NCBI GenBank assembly: GCA_017399305.1
Contig: JAFQDK010000004.1
Coordinates: 1 to 53,361 of the forward strand
Origin: Clostridia bacterium
GTDB taxonomy: Bacteria > Bacillota > Clostridia > Oscillospirales > CAG-272
Length of the DNA: 53,361 nt
Reading direction: 5' to 3'
The notes below the pieces were generated by a model. It ran no database searches. It was not told the origin of the DNA and was given only the letters and a program-made list of their open reading frames with translations. Position 1 is the first letter of the stretch, and each line of letters opens with the position of its first letter. A program made the translations under genes and the position numbers. This document shows positions 23,760 through 31,975 of the stretch, in pieces.

Positions 23760-24941
23760 ATGAAGATCCAACTCGGCGTAATGTTCGGCGGAAACTCGAC
23801 CGAACATGAAATCTCAATTATATCCGCAGTGCAGGCAATGCTTTCGCTTGACCGTGAGAAGTATGACGTTATTCCGCTTTATATCACAAAGGACAGCCAT
23901 TTCTTTACCGGTGAAGCCCTTTTTGAAATCAAAAACTACCGCGATATTCCCAAACTCATTGCAAAATGCACCGAGGTAACCCTTGTACGCGAGGGCGATG
24001 TTGCAGGAATTTACAAATTCCCGCCCAAGGCATTCGGCAAGAACCGTCTTGGCCACATTGACATTGCATTCCCCATCGTTCACGGTACAAACACCGAGGA
24101 CGGCGTACTTGCAGGATACATAGAGATGCTCGGCCTGCCCTATGTGGGATGTGACGTTGCATCAAGCGCACTCGGCATGGATAAATTTGCAATGAAGGCT
24201 ATCTTCCGCGAATACGGCATCCCCGTGCTTGACTCAAAGCTTTACACCACAACAGACTATCTTGATATTGACGCACTTATGGCAAAGATTGAGGATGCAT
24301 TCAGCTATCCTGTTATCGTTAAACCCGTCAACCTCGGTTCATCAATCGGCATTTCCGTTGCAGCTGACCGCGATGCACTCAAAAAGTCGCTTGACACCGC
24401 CTTCTCATTTGCAGAGGTTGTACTTGTTGAACGCGCGATAACAAACCTCCGCGAAATCAACTGCTCTGTTCTCGGCGACCGTTTCGGTGCAGAGGCATCC
24501 GAGTGTGAGGAGCCTATCACCGAAGACGAAATGCTCTCATTTGAGGACAAATACATTGCAGGCGCAAAGGACGGCGGCGCAAAGGGTATGGCAAGCGTAA
24601 AGCGCAAGATTCCTGCACCCATTTCCGACGAAATGCGCACCGAGATCCGCGAAATGGCGGTCAAGGCATTTAGAGCGCTTGGCTGTTCGGGCGTATCGCG
24701 TATCGACTTTATGATTGACTGCGACGAAAACAAGCTCTACCTCAACGAGATCAACACCATCCCCGGTTCGCTTTCATTCTATCTGTGGGAGCCTCTCGGC
24801 GTAAAATACACCGAACTGCTTGACCGCATGATCGACCTCGCAATGAAGCGTCAGCGCGCGAGAAACAATCTTACATTCTCGTTTGAAAGCAACGTGCTTT
24901 CCGGAATTTCACTCGGCGGCGCAAAGGGCACAAAGAGATAA
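23760..24941 (+). CDS. ddl: D-alanine-D-alanine ligase
   Basis: ATP-grasp enzyme joining two D-alanines for the peptidoglycan stem. At 393 residues it is in the longer Ddl class. Motifs: GVMFGGNSTEHEISIISA at the N-terminus, HGTNTEDGVLAGYIEMLGLPYVG (about 105-127, cited as HGTNTEDG; HGxxGEDG is commoner), PVIVKPVNLGSSIGIS (about 186-201), EINCSVLGD and the metal-binding LNEINTIPGSLSFYLWE (about 328-344). A 15-residue C-terminal tail exceeds Escherichia Ddl. Substitution with D-Ser or D-Lac specificity cannot be excluded from sequence alone. It follows the MurF-like gene by 37 bp; no new promoter was found, so both are probably one transcript, ending at the terminator at 24944. Confidence 0.95.
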   Translation: MKIQLGVMFGGNSTEHEISIISAVQAMLSLDREKYDVIPLYITKDSHFFTGEALFEIKNYRDIPKLIAKCTEVTLVREGDVAGIYKFPPKAFGKNRLGHIDIAFPIVHGTNTEDGVLAGYIEMLGLPYVGCDVASSALGMDKFAMKAIFREYGIPVLDSKLYTTTDYLDIDALMAKIEDAFSYPVIVKPVNLGSSIGISVAADRDALKKSLDTAFSFAEVVLVERAITNLREINCSVLGDRFGAEASECEEPITEDEMLSFEDKYIAGAKDGGAKGMASVKRKIPAPISDEMRTEIREMAVKAFRALGCSGVSRIDFMIDCDENKLYLNEINTIPGSLSFYLWEPLGVKYTELLDRMIDLAMKRQRARNNLTFSFESNVLSGISLGGAKGTKR

Positions 24942-24943
24942 TA

Positions 24944-24976
24944 AAAAACACCAAGGCAAAACGCCTTGGTGTTTTT
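24944..24976. terminator. Bidirectional terminator between ddl and 24981-25937
   Basis: A perfect 14-bp stem (AAAAACACCAAGGC / GCCTTGGTGTTTTT) with an AAAAC loop separates two convergent genes and presents a T-run on both strands. Confidence 0.9.
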
Positions 24977-24980
24977 AACT

Positions 24981-25937
24981 TTAAATCAAAAGAAACGCGA
25001 GAACTACCGAAAGCAAAAGCCATATGCCTGCGGCAACCGTAACAGAATACCAGTACTTCGGCTTGCCAAGCTTTTTGCTGTTCGCCATAACAGCGCCAAA
25101 AATCATCACCGCCAAGGGAAGCACTATGCCAAAAAAGATGCACACTGCGCGGAATCTGCCGGCAGAGAACCCGTCATCTTCTTCAGGCTCCTCAATGTAA
25201 ACTGCATCTTCGCTCTCCCACATATACTCTGTGTCACGATAATCAAGAGAGGATATACTCTTCTCTATTTCATAGGTTAGTGCCGCGTCAACCTTAACAA
25301 GGTCTACGCTGCCACTTCTGTATGAAAAGAATCCGTCCGAATCAAAATGCTCATTGCCGAGGGTACGGAAATCAAGCGAATAATAACCGTCAGGCAGTTC
25401 ATATATCGCGCCGATATCATAAGCAAAACAGCACTTTTCATCATGCGCCGAAATCTCATAGCACGGATATGCAACCAGTTTTGTAACATCTGTATTCAGT
25501 GTTTCGGTCCCTGCAAATACCGCATTAACAAAATCACTGTCCATGTTGGTTTCGCGGTTTTGCGTATCAATCATGCGGTAGCTAACTTTTTCGCCACTGA
25601 AAAAGTCTTCGAGAACGCCGTCACAGCCTTCTTTGACAAATATAATCAGCCCGTCATCATCGGATATCCAGACAAATTCATTATCTTTTGCATAGCTGGA
25701 AACATCAGCGAAAAAGCCACCGGGGTGATTTACGTAATCCAAAAACTCATATACATTATCCGCCCACTCATAAAAGCTATGTGAGGTATAATAGCGATTA
25801 TAGACAGTGTCATCGGCCATAAGTGTACGACCATCATCCGACAACTCCCAGTCTATATAATCAGAGGCGAAAACACTAAGCGCAAGTATACAGATCAGCA
25901 ATAAAATGCAACTTATTCTTTTAAAATCAAGTTTCAT
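24981..25937 (-). CDS. Unknown exported membrane protein, last gene of the ABC operon
   Basis: I do not recognise a family. The 318-residue product has an N-terminal signal or anchor (CILLLICILALSVFAS, about 10-26), an acidic, aromatic-rich extracytoplasmic region of about 220 residues, and two C-terminal transmembrane helices (about 256-276 and 292-314) with a short basic loop. Two cysteines adjoin in EKCCFAYD. ATG at 25937 is chosen because GGAGG lies 7 bases upstream; the GTG at 25943 is too close to it. It lies 12 bp after the ABC permease, in the GntR-controlled unit, so it may be a partner or sensor of the transporter. Confidence 0.8.
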   Translation of the reverse strand: MKLDFKRISCILLLICILALSVFASDYIDWELSDDGRTLMADDTVYNRYYTSHSFYEWADNVYEFLDYVNHPGGFFADVSSYAKDNEFVWISDDDGLIIFVKEGCDGVLEDFFSGEKVSYRMIDTQNRETNMDSDFVNAVFAGTETLNTDVTKLVAYPCYEISAHDEKCCFAYDIGAIYELPDGYYSLDFRTLGNEHFDSDGFFSYRSGSVDLVKVDAALTYEIEKSISSLDYRDTEYMWESEDAVYIEEPEEDDGFSAGRFRAVCIFFGIVLPLAVMIFGAVMANSKKLGKPKYWYSVTVAAGIWLLLSVVLAFLLI

Positions 25938-25949
25938 ATTCACCCCTCC

Positions 25950-26810
25950 TTACGCGAGATTGAGCTTGCGCTCAATGCAGGTGCGCGTTGCAGAATATGC
26001 CGCAAACGCAAGCGCCGCCATCATACAGCAAGGTATCGCCGTGACGATCACCTCGGCAAAGAATACCGTGGCGTCGGACGCCCCCTCAAGATAAACGTCC
26101 AAACCATCGGGAATGATTGTCACAAACAAGGTCTGCAGATAATTTTTCACAATGCTCACAGCAATGCTGATAGCATAATACAAGCCTATTGCAAGCATTA
26201 TTTTATGCTTTTTCGCTATTGTGCTGCCAAGTGCAATGCAGAAATAACCGAGAGAAATAGAATATATAAGCGAAAATGTCTGTGTAGCAAGCCATAAAAC
26301 AGCAAAAATTATAAGACCGAGTCCGCTCTCCTTCCATGCTACGACAATTGCATTTCCTATTTTCTCAAACACAATCGGATTTATAAACGGTCCGCCGATT
26401 TCAGCAGGCGGTGAAAAGATTGCAAAAATCAATACGCATAAAAAAGAAAGCAGGTACGAAGCCACTGTCCAGAAAAAAGCATTGACCATTTTTGAAAGCA
26501 ATAGATCTCTGCGGCTGACCGGCAGGGTAAATGTGAGATATCCCTCATCCGTGAAAAAATGCTTATAGTACCGCACATAAATGAATATCTGCGTTACGAT
26601 AAATGCCGCGATGATAGTAATTGCCACAACAGCCAAAAAGTTTATTGCCATAAACTTTATAGCAAACGAAACATCGCTGTTTAAAAAATTGGATATGAGA
26701 TAGCGCAGTACAAACGAGCCCATAAACGATGCACCGATAGCGGTTAGCGCAAGTATCCACCAGAATCGCGCGATGTATCTCATGTCATATTTGAACAGTT
26801 TACGGAACAT
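25950..26810 (-). CDS. ABC transporter permease subunit
   Basis: A 286-residue membrane protein with about six transmembrane helices (near 14-34, 53-75, 100-128, 150-172, 183-205, 235-260) and a cytoplasmic N-terminus (MFRKLFKYDMRY), resembling ABC-2-type permeases. The loop FTDEGYLTFTLPVSRRDLLLSK (key part LPVSRRDLLLSK) is a typical coupling-helix sequence in such exporters. AGGAGG lies 9 bases before the ATG at 26810, which overlaps the ATPase gene by 11 bases. The substrate is unknown. The GntR/YtrA-family regulator suggests a Ytr-like exporter, often induced by cell-wall-active peptides. Confidence 0.87.
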   Translation of the reverse strand: MFRKLFKYDMRYIARFWWILALTAIGASFMGSFVLRYLISNFLNSDVSFAIKFMAINFLAVVAITIIAAFIVTQIFIYVRYYKHFFTDEGYLTFTLPVSRRDLLLSKMVNAFFWTVASYLLSFLCVLIFAIFSPPAEIGGPFINPIVFEKIGNAIVVAWKESGLGLIIFAVLWLATQTFSLIYSISLGYFCIALGSTIAKKHKIMLAIGLYYAISIAVSIVKNYLQTLFVTIIPDGLDVYLEGASDATVFFAEVIVTAIPCCMMAALAFAAYSATRTCIERKLNLA

Positions 26811-27513
26811 ATTTGAACACCTCCTTGAACAGCTCGTCAAGCGACTTGCCGTGTTCGGCGCGAACCTCGTCAGCCGAGCCTGAAAGCATCACTATGCCGC
26901 CGAATCCAAGAAACGCAAACTCGTCAAGCGTAGGCTCAATATCGCGGATAAGGTGAGTGGCGATAACCACGCAAGCATCGGGATTGTAGTTTTGAATAAT
27001 GGTTTGCAATATATAGTCGCGTGCCGCCGGGTCAACGCCCGCTATCGGCTCATCAAGCAAATACAGCTTTGCGCGGCGCGCCATGACAAGCACAAGCTGA
27101 ACCTTTTCTTTAGTGCCCTTTGAAAGTGCCTTCAGCTTTGAATGCGTATCTATTCTGAGGTCGGAGAGCATCTTTCGCGCAAGAACCTCATCAAAATCGG
27201 TATAGAACTCCTTGAAATAATTGATAAGCTCATCAACGCGCATCCAGGAGTTAAAATATGTACGCTCGGGAAGATACGAGATATACGCATTGGTTTTCTC
27301 ACTGCGTGGCTCACCGCATACAGTAATTTCACCTGCATCGGGAACAAGTATGCCGCATATCAACTTCATAAGTGTTGATTTGCCGCAACCGTTGGGGCCG
27401 AGAAGCCCGACTACCTTTCCGGCCGGGAGCTCAAAATCAAGCTTGTCTAAAACAGGAGTGCCGGCCTTGTAACTTTTGCAAAGTCCTTTGCAGCTAAGCA
27501 CAGGTGTACTCAT
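26800..27513 (-). CDS. ABC transporter ATP-binding protein
   Basis: Nucleotide-binding subunit, 237 residues, of the YtrB/CcmA-like group. Walker A is GPNGCGKST (about 39-47), the signature is LSKGTKEKVQL (near 133, a known variant of LSGGQ in this group), Walker B is LYLLDEPIAGVDP (near 154) and the H-loop is IATHLI (near 187). Its ATG overlaps the regulator stop by 4 bases and its 3' end overlaps the permease by 11, so the three genes are translationally coupled. The transporter would energise export or release at the inner membrane. Confidence 0.95.
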   Translation of the reverse strand: MSTPVLSCKGLCKSYKAGTPVLDKLDFELPAGKVVGLLGPNGCGKSTLMKLICGILVPDAGEITVCGEPRSEKTNAYISYLPERTYFNSWMRVDELINYFKEFYTDFDEVLARKMLSDLRIDTHSKLKALSKGTKEKVQLVLVMARRAKLYLLDEPIAGVDPAARDYILQTIIQNYNPDACVVIATHLIRDIEPTLDEFAFLGFGGIVMLSGSADEVRAEHGKSLDELFKEVFKYVP

Positions 27514-27872
27514 ACGTCACTGTCCTCCTTTATATATTTTATAAGTTCATCGCGCGAAATACCGAGGGCGCTCGCCTCACCGACAATGCGATGCACTGCA
27601 TCACGGCGCATTTTTTCTTTCGCCGCAGATATCAACTTCACATCGGAAGTAACAAATCTCCCCACCGTGGTATGCGCGCATAGCAAGCCCTCATCCTCAA
27701 GGCAGGCAAGCGCCTTTTGCACGGTATTGGGATTTACTGCGGCATTTTCAGCGAGCTGCCGCACTGTCGGTATCTGCGAATCGGGCGGATATTTGCCGCA
27801 AACGATATCACAGCGCAATCGGTTTGCTATCTGCACAAAAATCGCTTCGCGGCTGTTGAAGTCCCATGACAT
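27510..27872 (-). CDS. GntR-family transcriptional regulator, YtrA subfamily
   Basis: A 120-residue regulator with an N-terminal winged helix (IFVQIANRLRCDIVCGKYPP, then SQIPTVRQLAENAAVNPNTVQKALACLEDEGLL; key part PTVRQLAENAAVNPNTVQKA, about 34-53) and a short C-terminal dimerisation helix region, the layout of YtrA repressors. It heads the operon with the ABC genes and very likely represses it through the palindrome at 27888-27919, which overlaps its -10 box. AAGGAG lies 8 bases before the ATG. The ligand, if any, is unknown. Confidence 0.93.
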   Translation of the reverse strand: MSWDFNSREAIFVQIANRLRCDIVCGKYPPDSQIPTVRQLAENAAVNPNTVQKALACLEDEGLLCAHTTVGRFVTSDVKLISAAKEKMRRDAVHRIVGEASALGISRDELIKYIKEDSDV

Positions 27873-27887
27873 TACCGTCGCTCCTTT

Positions 27888-27919
27888 CTTGTATCATTGT
27901 ACTAATACAATGATACAAG
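27888..27919. promoter_or_regulatory. Operator palindrome for the GntR regulator
   Basis: A perfect 14-bp inverted repeat (CTTGTATCATTGTA / TACAATGATACAAG) with a 4-base centre, directly before the ribosome site of the gntR gene and overlapping its -10 hexamer. The position is what an autorepressing YtrA-type regulator would use. Confidence 0.75.
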
Positions 27920-27938
27920 ATTCGAATGCATTTGTCAA
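27910..27938 (-). promoter_or_regulatory. Promoter of the gntR-ABC operon
   Basis: Minus-strand TTGACA (27933-27938), exactly 17 bp, then TATCAT (27910-27915). The -10 box lies inside the operator palindrome. Confidence 0.8.
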
Positions 27939-27983
27939 GCGTTGGGGATAAATAGGGTTAGGTACGCAATAAAGCAGAATTTA

Positions 27984-28058
27984 CATTGTAGGGGCCGACG
28001 TCCTCGACGGCCCGCATTAGCAAAAGCAAAACGGGGCGTCCGGAGGTCGTCCCTTACG
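27984..28058. repeat. Intergenic GC-rich palindromic repeat
   Basis: Edges CATTGTAGGG and its degenerate inverse CCCTTACGG enclose GGCCGACGTCC and GGAGGTCGTCC arms. It shares its edge with the elements at 1-71 and 10812-10892 but has a different core. It lies between the divergent gntR and rluA-type genes, downstream of neither, so it is unlikely to be a terminator. Confidence 0.6.
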
Positions 28059-28128
28059 GTATATCAATAGCAACAATGCTTATATTAAACTATTATTTAT
28101 ATTTTCTATAGCAAATCTATTAAACTTG

Positions 28129-28137
28129 TGTTATAAT
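28129..28137 (+). promoter_or_regulatory. Extended -10 promoter for the 28170-35957 gene run
   Basis: TGtTATAAT, a full-consensus extended -10, 32 bases before the ATG at 28170. No good -35 is seen, as allowed for extended -10 promoters. Confidence 0.5.
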
Positions 28138-28169
28138 ATACTATGTATAATTATATTTAGAGAGTAACT

Positions 28170-29063
28170 ATGGAATTTTTGGTCGATGATGAATATGCGG
28201 GAAAGCTGCTGAGAGATTTTCTTTTCAAGCGGCTTATGTTGTCGCGCGCAATTGTCGCCGACCTGAAAAACAATGGCGGCATTACTGTAAATGGCGCTCT
28301 CGCAACTGCGAGATATGTGCTTGAAGGCGGCGACAAGGTTTCGCTTAAAATTGAGGACACATACGCAGACTGCGACAAAGCACTATATCCGACCGACCTA
28401 CCGCTTGACATCATATTTGAAGATGAACATATCATGGCAATAAACAAACCGCCATATATGCCGACGCATCTCTCACACGGTCACCGTACCGATACGCTAG
28501 CCAATGCACTGAAAGCTGAATTTGACAGACGCGGTCTACCCTTTGTGATGCGCGCGGTAAACCGACTTGACACAGATACAAGCGGCATTGTTATCATTGC
28601 CAAAAACAGATACTCTGCCGACCGCTTTGCAAAAACGAATCTGTGCTATGAAAAGCTCTACACCGCGATAGTCTACGGAGAAATTGCAGAGTGCGGCGAA
28701 ATCAAAGGCTACATCCGCAGACTCGGAGAAAGCATAATAACGCGCGCTGTCTACGAAAACGGAAAAACCAGCGAATTTTCGCACACCCGATACGAAAGGC
28801 TCGCCTCATTTGGCGGCATATCAGTGGTACGGTGCGAGCCTGTCACCGGCAGAACGCATCAACTGCGTGTACATCTTTCGTCAATAGGTCACCCGATAGT
28901 CGGTGACGATCTGTACGGCGGCGGATTTGAAATGAAACGCCAGGCACTGCACGCAGGTACCCTTCGCTTTGTCCACCCTTTCACGGGGCAAGCGCATGAA
29001 CTCACAGCACCTCTGCCAAATGATATGGCAGATTTCCTTGAGGAAAAACAAAATGAAAGTTAA
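28170..29063 (+). CDS. RluA-family pseudouridine synthase
   Basis: Converts uridine to pseudouridine in rRNA or tRNA. The 297-residue protein has an N-terminal S4-like RNA-binding region (residues 1-65, GKLLRDFLFKRLMLSR and ITVNGALA), the NKPPYMPTHLSHGH motif, and the catalytic AVNRLDTDTSGIVIIAKN with its aspartate (Asp132 or so), then VTGRTHQLRVHLSSIGHPIVGDDLYGG (key parts GRTHQLR and GDDLYG). The target site cannot be named. The ribosome site is weak (GAGAG). The 3' end overlaps the next gene by 11 bases. Confidence 0.92.
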   Translation: MEFLVDDEYAGKLLRDFLFKRLMLSRAIVADLKNNGGITVNGALATARYVLEGGDKVSLKIEDTYADCDKALYPTDLPLDIIFEDEHIMAINKPPYMPTHLSHGHRTDTLANALKAEFDRRGLPFVMRAVNRLDTDTSGIVIIAKNRYSADRFAKTNLCYEKLYTAIVYGEIAECGEIKGYIRRLGESIITRAVYENGKTSEFSHTRYERLASFGGISVVRCEPVTGRTHQLRVHLSSIGHPIVGDDLYGGGFEMKRQALHAGTLRFVHPFTGQAHELTAPLPNDMADFLEEKQNES

Positions 29064-30159
29064 AACCTTTATCAAAAACAACACAACATCTTTTGCGCGT
29101 GTTTCGTTTATCGTACTTGCGGTGTGCACGCTTATAAAAGTCGTTGCGGTATTTTTTGAGCCGTTTGCCGACTTTTTCAATCGCCATGTCGCATCCGTCA
29201 CACGCGCCATGCTGTCATATCTGACGGCCTTCATCCCTTTTTCGCTTGCAGAAACGCTGGTAATCTCAGCAATTCCATTTGCGATAATCTATATCATTTG
29301 TTTCACCAAGCGGATGAGTGAAAGTGACGACTATGCTAAACAGGTATTCAATCTGCTCGGCTTAATAGCCTGCTTGCTTTCGCTGTTTCTCATCAACTTC
29401 AGCATCGCATATGACGTAACACCGCTTGAAAAAAAGCTCGACCTTGACTCGACCGCCATAACCGCAGACAATCTCTATGATGCAAGCGAATATGTAATGA
29501 CTCAACTTGAATGGCTGGATGTGGAAATCGTGCGAGACGAAAACGGTGCCGCCGTGATGCCATACAGCTTCAGCGAGCTGACCAGAAAGATAAATATTGC
29601 ATACGACAATCTTTACGGCGAGTACAGATTCCTGTCGCCGCTTTACGCCGGCGCAAAGCAGATAGCTCTTTCGATACCAATGACATACACGCATATCGCA
29701 GGAGTATACACCTTCTTCACCGGAGAAGCAAACATAAACACCAACTATCCGCCATACGTGGTGGCATTCACCACGGCGCACGAAATGGCGCACCAGCGCG
29801 GTATCGCGCCCGAAGATGAGGCAAACTTTGTCGCATTTCTGGCATGCACTACGTCTGACGATCCTTTTCTACGCTATTGCGGATACGCACAGATACTTGA
29901 GTATATCGGCAATTCACTGTACGCAACCGACAGCTCCCGATTTGAAGACCTACTATACTTCTATCCTGAGGGGGTTCTCGCAGAATATGTCGCATACTCT
30001 AATATGTTCAAGGAGTATTCCCACAGCAAGGCGGCTGATGTTTCAAGCGCGGTCAACGACGTGTATCTGAAATCACAAGGACAAACCGATGGCACAAACA
30101 GCTATGACCTTGTTACCGAGCTTGCAACAGCATATATTTTAAAAAACATCGAACAGTAA
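29053..30159 (+). CDS. DUF3810 membrane zinc-metalloprotease-like protein
   Basis: A 368-residue protein with three N-terminal transmembrane helices (about 15-34, 50-76, 90-110) and a large domain with TTAHEMAHQRG (His243, Glu244, His247), an HExxH zinc-protease signature, followed by EDEANFVAF, whose glutamate could be the third ligand. This matches DUF3810 as I recall it. Peptidase activity is not demonstrated for the family. The start ATG at 29053 has GAGG 9 bases upstream and overlaps the pseudouridine synthase gene; a longer frame from 28969 is rejected. It lies 15 bp before the exported protein gene, in the run leading to walR. Confidence 0.85.
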   Translation: MKVKTFIKNNTTSFARVSFIVLAVCTLIKVVAVFFEPFADFFNRHVASVTRAMLSYLTAFIPFSLAETLVISAIPFAIIYIICFTKRMSESDDYAKQVFNLLGLIACLLSLFLINFSIAYDVTPLEKKLDLDSTAITADNLYDASEYVMTQLEWLDVEIVRDENGAAVMPYSFSELTRKINIAYDNLYGEYRFLSPLYAGAKQIALSIPMTYTHIAGVYTFFTGEANINTNYPPYVVAFTTAHEMAHQRGIAPEDEANFVAFLACTTSDDPFLRYCGYAQILEYIGNSLYATDSSRFEDLLYFYPEGVLAEYVAYSNMFKEYSHSKAADVSSAVNDVYLKSQGQTDGTNSYDLVTELATAYILKNIEQ

Positions 30160-30174
30160 AAAGGAGGGATATAT

Positions 30175-31248
30175 ATGAGAAGCAAGCTTTTATGCATACT
30201 TTTGGCTATTGCGTTTATATGCACTCTCATATGCATCCCGGTAGCAGCACAAACACGCATTTCCCTGTTTATCGGCGACGATGAATGGAACAACGATTCG
30301 CTGATGCCGTTTATAGAATCTGAAGGAAAAAAGCTTGTACCCGCGGAGGTTTTCGGTGAGTTTGACGGTATAAAAGTCAGCAGTTCCGACTCGCTCGGCT
30401 CGCTCCTTATAGAACGCGGAGAAGAATACATCTCTTACAATTTAAACTTTGGCACATACATTGACAACGACGGCATTGTAAAAAAAGCCGACATATACAG
30501 CTATGGCGGCGCACTCTATCTTGAGCCTCAAGCCGTTTGTGAAAGATTTGACCTTAAATTTGAAACCGCATTTGCACAGGACGGATATCTTGCAGCTCGC
30601 ATCACTGACGGCAGTGAGGAGCTTTCGTTTGAAACTCTTTTGTCATATCATGCAAACAGCGGCGAAGTTGAGATACCGTATCTCTACAACCCCACCGGTA
30701 AAACTGTAGCAGGACTTTTCATGTACCCATACATGCTCTTGCCCTCTCCGCAGAACGTCGAGGACATTCTGCCCCTGCTTGGACGCCACAATGTGACATT
30801 TGCATTGCTCCCCAAAAACATAAAGACATATGCCGCAAGCATTGCGAAAATATACGCATCGGGGCACACCATTGCTTACTACATGAACTGGGCAGGCGAA
30901 TCCAACCCTGAGGCATTCCGCGCTGAGATGGAAGCGGCAAATGAATTTCTCTTTGCCTACATCGGCAAAACCTCACGCGTGTATATATCGCCCGAAACCT
31001 ATAGGTACATTCCGAAAATAGAAGGCTACTTTGCAAAATCCTGCCAGACAAACTTAGTTGCAGACGACCTGACCGATGACCGTGCGGTCAACATGGCACT
31101 TATAGACTCGCCCGCAGCCTTGAAATTTAACTTCTCGCTGGCAAGCGACTATCATACAAGGATAAACTATCGCGCATTTTTCAGAAAATTCGACAGCTTC
31201 ACAGAACTCAGGTCGATGACGGCAAACGAAGCCACCTCGACAGATTAG
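30175..31248 (+). CDS. Exported protein: copper-amine-oxidase-N-like domain plus degenerate deacetylase-like domain
   Basis: A 357-residue secreted protein with a signal peptide (LLCILLAIAFICTLICIPVAA, cleavage near AAQT). Residues about 28-130 resemble the copper-amine-oxidase N-terminal-like beta domain common in Clostridia (a stretch with KKLVPAEVFGEF and GALYLEPQAVCERF). Residues about 180-340 resemble a NodB polysaccharide-deacetylase barrel (ILPLLGRHNVTFALLPKN, IASGHTIAYYMNW-like pattern), but the catalytic Asp-Asp and His-x3-His motifs are not visible, so it is probably inactive or binding only. GGAGG precedes the ATG by 7 bases. Lying just before walR, it may serve in cell-wall sensing or remodelling. 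Confidence 0.65.
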   Translation: MRSKLLCILLAIAFICTLICIPVAAQTRISLFIGDDEWNNDSLMPFIESEGKKLVPAEVFGEFDGIKVSSSDSLGSLLIERGEEYISYNLNFGTYIDNDGIVKKADIYSYGGALYLEPQAVCERFDLKFETAFAQDGYLAARITDGSEELSFETLLSYHANSGEVEIPYLYNPTGKTVAGLFMYPYMLLPSPQNVEDILPLLGRHNVTFALLPKNIKTYAASIAKIYASGHTIAYYMNWAGESNPEAFRAEMEAANEFLFAYIGKTSRVYISPETYRYIPKIEGYFAKSCQTNLVADDLTDDRAVNMALIDSPAALKFNFSLASDYHTRINYRAFFRKFDSFTELRSMTANEATSTD

Positions 31249-31262
31249 GATGGAAATAGACA

Positions 31263-31964
31263 ATGGAAAACAATAAAACACGTGTACTTGTTGTTGAAGA
31301 CGAAAAGAACATCGCACTGCTTTTGTCATTTAATCTGACCAAGGCCGGATTTGAGCCCGAATGTGCTTATGACGGAGAAGACGGACTCAGAAAAGCGCTG
31401 ACAAAGCCTTTTGACATTGTACTGCTTGATATAATGCTTCCCAAACTCGACGGATTCAAGGTTCTTGAGGGCATACGTACACGCAGTGACATTCCCGTTA
31501 TCATGGTAACCGCACGTGATGATGAAAAAGACAAGGTTGCAGGACTCGAAAACGGCGCAGACGACTATATAACAAAGCCATTCTCAATGAATGAAGTCAT
31601 TGCGCGCATCCGCGCTAATGTGCGCCGTAGCCGCGATGAGCTTATCACCAAGGTAAACGGAGAGGGCGTTATCACCGTGCGCGGTCTTTCAGTTGACCGC
31701 ACAAGATATATCGCACGCCGTGGTGACACCGAGCTTGAACTTTCAAAAAAGGAATACGACCTGTTGCTCTTTCTCATGGAGAACGTAGGTCAGCCTTTTT
31801 CACGTGAAGAATTGCTGGGCAAGGTATGGGGATATGACGGCTTTCTCGGTGATGTAAATACCGTTGATGTAACCGTTTCCCGCCTGCGCAAGAAGCTTGA
31901 AAAAGACCCCTCAAATCCCGAATACCTCATCACCAAACGCGGTGTCGGCTATTATATTCAGTAA
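31263..31964 (+). CDS. walR: Response regulator WalR/PhoB family
   Basis: OmpR/PhoB-type regulator, 233 residues. The receiver has the acidic pair VEDEKN (about 11-16), phospho-acceptor Asp56 in VLLDIMLP, and Lys near 106 in ITKPFSM; the C-terminal winged helix has the recognition helix region GDVNTVDVTVSRLRKKLEKDP. Together with a WalK-like kinase and WalH/WalI-like genes it matches the essential WalRK system, which controls autolysins and cell-wall growth in Firmicutes. The ribosome site is weak (AGGATGG). It is 14 bp downstream of the exported protein and 11 bp before walK. Confidence 0.9.
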   Translation: MENNKTRVLVVEDEKNIALLLSFNLTKAGFEPECAYDGEDGLRKALTKPFDIVLLDIMLPKLDGFKVLEGIRTRSDIPVIMVTARDDEKDKVAGLENGADDYITKPFSMNEVIARIRANVRRSRDELITKVNGEGVITVRGLSVDRTRYIARRGDTELELSKKEYDLLLFLMENVGQPFSREELLGKVWGYDGFLGDVNTVDVTVSRLRKKLEKDPSNPEYLITKRGVGYYIQ

Positions 31965-31975
31965 AGGTACGCACT

